Below the pieces are notes generated by a model. That model saw nothing but the letters and a program-made list of their open reading frames with translations. It searched no databases and had not been told where the DNA came from. Positions 61,128 to 64,000 of a stretch of 64,000 nt of DNA are shown piece by piece. A program made the position numbers and the translations under genes. The stretch comes from Parvularcula sp039822105. Lineage in GTDB: Bacteria; Pseudomonadota; Alphaproteobacteria; Caulobacterales; Parvularculaceae. Where the stretch lies: positions 1 through 64,000 of the forward strand of contig JBCBMW010000006.1 of the NCBI GenBank assembly GCA_039822105.1. The letters are read 5' to 3'. How positions within the stretch are numbered: the stretch's first letter is position 1; each line of letters opens with the position of its first letter.

Positions 61128-61376
61128 ATGGTTCCTGGTTGGCAACAACTCTTACTTGTTCTTGTGATCGTGCTTGTCTTGTTTGGCGGCCGCGGACGCA
61201 TCTCATCCATTATGACCGATATGGCGAAGGGCATCCGCTCTTTCCGTAAAGGCTTGAATGAGGATGACGACGCGCCAGCCGACACAGCGACCAGTTCGAG
61301 CCTCAAGCATGAACCGGGCGAGACAGTGGACGGCGTGGCCACAGAAAAAGCCCAGGACGCCGCGACAAAAGAATGA
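61128..61376 (+). CDS. tatA: Sec-independent translocase subunit TatA
   Basis: TatA forms the protein-conducting pore of the twin-arginine pathway. The 82-residue product has one N-terminal membrane helix (QQLLLVLVIVLVLFGG), the amphipathic helix GRGRISSIMTDMAKGIRSFRKGLNEDDD, and an acidic tail. ATG at 61128 is preferred (GGGAGAG upstream); 61092 would give an atypical leader. It overlaps tatB by 4 bases. A likely client encoded in this window is the Rieske protein PetA. Confidence 0.93.
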   Translation: MVPGWQQLLLVLVIVLVLFGGRGRISSIMTDMAKGIRSFRKGLNEDDDAPADTATSSSLKHEPGETVDGVATEKAQDAATKE

Positions 61377-61708
61377 GCCTCGTCCCGCAGCTCGGCCTGC
61401 CGGAGATCATGGTTCTTTCCGTGCTGGCTCTTTTGGTTATTGGACCCAAAGACCTGCCGCGCTTTTTGAACAGCGCCGGGCGGATGGTCGGGAAAGCGCG
61501 CCGTCTCGCCGATGAGTTCCGCCAGGGCCTCAGCCAGATGGCACGCGAGGCCGAAATGGAAGACATGCGGCGCGAGATTGAAGAGCTCAAAAAGTCGAGC
61601 GGCGCCGAAGAGATGACGGGCGCAATGCGCGATATCGAGAAGGCCGCGAACAAGCCTGTGACGCCTTCACCGAAACCGGCGCCTGAAAGTGAGCCATCTG
61701 ATGGCTGA
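61373..61708 (+). CDS. tatB: Sec-independent translocase subunit TatB
   Basis: The 111-residue product helps TatC to recognise Tat signals. It has a short hydrophobic helix (EIMVLSVLALLVIGPKDLP) and the amphipathic helix RFLNSAGRMVGKARRLADEF followed by an acidic Glu/Lys-rich region and Pro-rich tail. ATGA overlap with tatA implies coupling. The start of tatC lies within its last codons. Confidence 0.92.
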   Translation: MSLVPQLGLPEIMVLSVLALLVIGPKDLPRFLNSAGRMVGKARRLADEFRQGLSQMAREAEMEDMRREIEELKKSSGAEEMTGAMRDIEKAANKPVTPSPKPAPESEPSDG

Positions 61709-62510
61709 CGGCCTGCCGCAACCTGACATCATTGATGACGACGGTGAGAGCGCGATCGAGGATTCCCGCGCGCCTCTCATGGCGCACCTCCTTGAGCTGC
61801 GGAACAGGCTGCTGATCATCGTCAGTGCACTGGCGATCGGCTTTGTGCTTTGTTTTATCGTCAGTGCACCGCTCTATAACTTTCTGACGCTGCCCTACGT
61901 GGAAGTGATCGAGCGTGTGAGCGGGGAGGGCGCGGTCCTCAACTACTTCCCGCTTGAGCTCTTTTTTGCGCAAGTGAAGCTCAGTTTCTTTGCGGCTCTG
62001 ATGGTGACGTTCCCCGTGACCGCTTGGCAGATCTATGCCTTTGTTGCGCCAGGGCTTTATAAGTCAGAACGCCGTACGATCCTGCCGTTCTTAATCGCTA
62101 TCCCGTTCCTGTTCGCGGCAGGCATTGCGCTTGTGCACCAGTTGATCTTGCCCCTGGTGATGGACTTTGCGCTGGGCGTGGAAAGCCGGGCCGAGAGTTC
62201 GGCGTCGGCCACGTACACGTTGTTCGTCAAAGTCGGGGACTACCTGAACTTGGCTTTGGCACTGATGCTGGGTTTTGGTTTTGCGTTTCAGTTGCCGGTC
62301 ATCCTCAACCTTTTGGCTCGAGCCGGACTGGTGACCGCGAGTTGGCTTGCTGAGCATCGCCGCTACGCTATTGTTGTGATCTTTTTGGTGGCGGCGTTTT
62401 TGACACCTCCCGATCCCATGAGTCAGATCGCTTTGGGCCTCACGATTATGGTGCTCTACGAAGTGTCGATCTTATCTGTGCGTTGGACACAAAAAAAAGC
62501 GGAGGACTAG
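61701..62510 (+). CDS. tatC: Sec-independent translocase subunit TatC
   Basis: TatC is the signal-sequence receptor of the Tat pathway. The 269-residue protein has six transmembrane helices, with the conserved LLELRNRLLIIVSALAIGF near residue 30, then ALMVTFPVTAWQIYAFVAPGLYKSERR and FAFQLPVILNLLARAGLV. ATG at 61701 is preferred because AAAGTGAG lies upstream; GTG at 61689 is the alternative. It is the last tat gene before a convergent mucR gene and a shared terminator. Confidence 0.95.
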   Translation: MADGLPQPDIIDDDGESAIEDSRAPLMAHLLELRNRLLIIVSALAIGFVLCFIVSAPLYNFLTLPYVEVIERVSGEGAVLNYFPLELFFAQVKLSFFAALMVTFPVTAWQIYAFVAPGLYKSERRTILPFLIAIPFLFAAGIALVHQLILPLVMDFALGVESRAESSASATYTLFVKVGDYLNLALALMLGFGFAFQLPVILNLLARAGLVTASWLAEHRRYAIVVIFLVAAFLTPPDPMSQIALGLTIMVLYEVSILSVRWTQKKAED

Positions 62511-62520
62511 CCCCCGCTTT
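62496..62520. terminator. bidirectional terminator between tatC and mucR
   Basis: AAAGCGG (62496-62502) and CCGCTTT (62514-62520) form a 7-bp stem with an 11-base loop at the tatC stop. A-rich and T-rich flanks on both sides suit both convergent genes. Confidence 0.7.
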
Positions 62521-62558
62521 CACCAAACTTGGTTTGTTCGGTTTGTTCTAGCGATTGG

Positions 62559-63020
62559 TTACGCGCTTTTGCGGCCACGCTTTTTAGTTGTTGCTTTTCG
62601 TCCACCTTGTGTGCCGAGGCCAATTTGTTTGGCGAACTCTGAACGACGCTTCGCGTAGTTTGGAGCAACCATTGGGTAGTCAGCAGGAAGGCCCCATTTG
62701 CGACGGTAGTCTTCTGGGCTCATGTTATACTGCGTACGAAGATAACGCTTCAACATCTTGAGTTGTTTGCCGTCTTCGAGGCACACCAAATAGTCGTCCG
62801 TGATCGATTTCTTGACCGGAACGGCTGGTTTCAGCGGAACGTCTTCTTCGGTCGGAACACCAGAAAGGCCCGACAGCGTCTGGAAGGTGTTCTGAAGCAA
62901 ATCTTGCAGTTGCTCAGCAGGAACGGAGTTATTGCTCACAAATGCTGCAACAATGTCGGTGGTCAGGGCCAACGTTTCCGATCTGTCGAGGCTGGCGGCG
63001 GTTTCGGTATTTTCAGTCAT
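62559..63020 (-). CDS. mucR: MucR/Ros family regulator lacking zinc ligands
   Basis: MucR/Ros regulators control exopolysaccharide, motility and symbiosis or virulence in alphaproteobacteria, binding AT-rich DNA. The 153-residue product has the family core YLVCLEDGKQLKMLKRYLRT, QYNMSPEDYRRKWGLP and YPMVAPNYAKRRSEFAKQIGLG. Cys80 and Asp83 remain, but the two zinc-ligand His are replaced by Tyr93 and Gln97. The C-terminus is Lys/Arg-rich. It is convergent with tatC and divergent from glyA, with an AT-rich gap that could be its own target. Confidence 0.92.
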   Translation of the reverse strand: MTENTETAASLDRSETLALTTDIVAAFVSNNSVPAEQLQDLLQNTFQTLSGLSGVPTEEDVPLKPAVPVKKSITDDYLVCLEDGKQLKMLKRYLRTQYNMSPEDYRRKWGLPADYPMVAPNYAKRRSEFAKQIGLGTQGGRKATTKKRGRKSA

Positions 63021-63211
63021 TGGTTAATTTCCAAGCTTCGAAGGATCAGTACCTAGTTAGAATGAAATATTCTCTCAAAAGTGGTACTGCCAGTAGTGTG
63101 AAGAGCAGGCTTTAGTGATCATCGCTACCTCTGCCAACAACAAAATTTGGTAAATAACAAAGAAAAGCAGGTTGAGACCAATCTGCTTTGCGCGTTTTGA
63201 GCGACTAAGAT
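63021..63211. promoter_or_regulatory. AT-rich divergent region mucR / glyA
   Basis: This 191-base stretch is clearly AT-richer than the rest of the window, with several A and T runs, the kind of DNA MucR proteins bind. It must carry the mucR and glyA promoters. A hairpin lies at 63164-63189. No coding frame of note is present. Confidence 0.5.
63164..63189 (+). repeat. leader hairpin upstream of glyA
   Basis: AAAGCAGGTTG and CAATCTGCTTT make an 11-bp stem (one G-U pair) around an AGAC loop. It precedes the larger structured element by 22 bases. There is no T-run typical of a terminator. Confidence 0.5.
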
Positions 63212-63259
63212 GCACGCCAGAGCCCCTAGGCGGCTGGGCCTATCGGGCGTAAGGCGTGC
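63212..63259 (+). ncRNA. candidate structured cis-regulatory RNA in the glyA leader
   Basis: A rod-like hairpin with three stacked stems is visible: P1 GCACGCC/GGCGTGC, an AGA/GTAA internal loop, P2 GCCC/GGGC, a small C/TC loop, and P3 TAGGC/GCCTA with a GGCTGG tip. It ends 11 bases before the AAGGGA ribosome-binding site of glyA. Since GlyA uses tetrahydrofolate, a folate-type riboswitch (THF-II-like, which is rod-shaped) is a reasonable hypothesis, but I have not matched a consensus. Confidence 0.45.
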
Positions 63260-63282
63260 GCTCAGAATGAAAGGGATGGCCT

Positions 63283-64000
63283 GTGGAAAAGACAATCGCG
63301 ACAGATGCTGGTTCAGCGGGTTTCAGTTTTGCAACGCCATTGGCAGAGACCGATGCTCAACTCTTCGCGATGATGGGCAAAGAGCTCGATCGGCAACAAA
63401 AGCAAATTGAGCTGATCGCATCAGAGAACATTGTCAGCCAAGCGGTGCTCGATGCTCAGGGTTCGGTGCTCACCAACAAGTATGCTGAGGGCTATCCTGG
63501 TCGTCGTTACTATGGCGGCTGTGAGTTTGTTGATGAGGTGGAGCGCCTCGCCATCGATCGGGCCAAGCGTTTGTTCGATTGCGAAGAGGCGATCGTTCAG
63601 CCGCACTCCGGTAGCCAAGCGAACCAAGCCGTGTTCATGGCACTGATTAAACCTGGCGCGAAGATCATGGGCCTTGATCTTGCCGCAGGTGGCCACCTGA
63701 CCCACGGGGCCAAGGTTAACCAGTCGGGCAAGTGGTTCCACGCGGTTCATTACGGTGTGCGCGACGGTGATGACCTCATTGATATGGATCTTGTCCGCGA
63801 TCGCGCGTTGGAAGAGCGTCCTGATCTTCTGATTGCTGGCGGCTCCGCCTATAGCCGGATCATCGACTTTGCGGCCTTCCGTGCGATTGCTGACGAAGTT
63901 GGCGCCTATTTTATGGTCGATATGGCTCACTTTGCTGGGCTGGTTGCGGGCGGTCACTATCCGTCGCCGCTGCCCCATGCCCACGCGGTGACCTCGACAA
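63283..64000 (+). CDS. glyA: serine hydroxymethyltransferase, N-terminal part
   Basis: GlyA interconverts serine and glycine while making methylene-tetrahydrofolate. The frame runs from GTG at 63283 to the end of the window without a stop, so it is partial (239 codons). Visible motifs are QIELIASENIVSQAVLDAQG, LTNKYAEGYPGRRYYGGCE, VQPHSGSQANQAVF, GGHLTHGAKVN and MVDMAHFAGLVAGG. The window ends just before the expected PLP-binding Lys. AAGGGA lies 6 bases upstream of the GTG, behind a structured leader. An ATG at 63276 is out of frame. Confidence 0.95.
   Translation, partial: MEKTIATDAGSAGFSFATPLAETDAQLFAMMGKELDRQQKQIELIASENIVSQAVLDAQGSVLTNKYAEGYPGRRYYGGCEFVDEVERLAIDRAKRLFDCEEAIVQPHSGSQANQAVFMALIKPGAKIMGLDLAAGGHLTHGAKVNQSGKWFHAVHYGVRDGDDLIDMDLVRDRALEERPDLLIAGGSAYSRIIDFAAFRAIADEVGAYFMVDMAHFAGLVAGGHYPSPLPHAHAVTST

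Noticed and set aside
63421..63984. Minus-strand open frame of 187 codons within glyA
   Set aside because: The sense strand is an uninterrupted serine hydroxymethyltransferase; the antisense frame is a shadow.

Overview
This 64 kb window is chromosomal DNA of an aerobic, motile, Gram-negative alphaproteobacterium. The evidence is the set of lineage-typical genes: a zeta-type ATP synthase inhibitor (DUF1476), DUF3126, a MucR/Ros regulator, a Cys-poor DksA, a petABC cytochrome bc1 operon next to trmL, LptF/LptG divergent from pepA, and an scpAB-tatABC block. High GC, dense packing and frequent 4-base stop/start overlaps (ATGA, GTGA) fit this. Rhodobacterales, Caulobacterales (Hyphomonadaceae-like) or Parvularculales are plausible; I cannot name a genus. 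I see no insertion sequence, integrase, prophage block or CRISPR array.

Layout. 1-6.3 kb: the end of lpxC, bamD, purS/purC, DUF1476, an SDR, FkbM methyltransferase with purB, and a Cys-cluster protein. 6.3-12.2 kb: an orphan membrane-anchored GH24 lysozyme, dksA, then a three-gene export group (Wza-like lipoprotein, outer-membrane barrel, AAA-type ATPase) and a small membrane protein behind a perfect TTAA-N7-TTAA (CtrA-like) box. 12.2-18.9 kb: trmL-hemF, petABC, an MTA phosphorylase, PCuAC, DUF3126 and a UDG-family protein. 18.9-29.4 kb: Atm1-type ABC exporter, lptD, lptG, lptF, pepA, a GlcG/HbpS protein, uvrC. 29.4-36.2 kb: an RND pump with adaptor and a divergent outer-membrane factor, a VPLPA/PEP-CTERM-like protein, and a CAU-anticodon tRNA. 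36.3-45.3 kb: thiolase, asparaginase-like hydrolase and FadB-type enzyme ending at a strong terminator, then DUF1801, YceI, a RecD-like helicase, DUF2147, xthA, MAPEG and erpA. 45.4-56.1 kb: a complete chemotaxis operon (seven-PAS receptor, cheB, cheD, STAS, cheY, cheA, cheW, cheR, cheY-like). 56.2-64 kb: AraC regulator, VOC protein, dgt, SPOR, scpA, scpB, tatA, tatB, tatC, mucR and the start of glyA.

How the genes work together. Envelope building is a strong theme: LpxC (lipid A), BamD (OMP assembly), LptDFG (LPS transport), the Tat pathway (which would export the Rieske protein encoded here) and SPOR. The chemotaxis operon encodes a complete methylation-adaptation set, and its receptor ends in a DWEEF tail resembling the CheR/CheB tether NWETF. 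The best leads for something undescribed are: (i) the compact export trio whose ATPase has a degraded Walker B, together with a distant sorting-signal protein and no exosortase in the window; (ii) a three-stem RNA hairpin just upstream of the glyA ribosome-binding site, possibly folate-sensing; (iii) a MucR protein lacking both zinc-ligand histidines; (iv) the seven-PAS receptor; and (v) the CtrA-like box.

There is no gene-free stretch over 300 bases. The longest gap (63021-63282) holds the mucR/glyA divergent region and the glyA leader.
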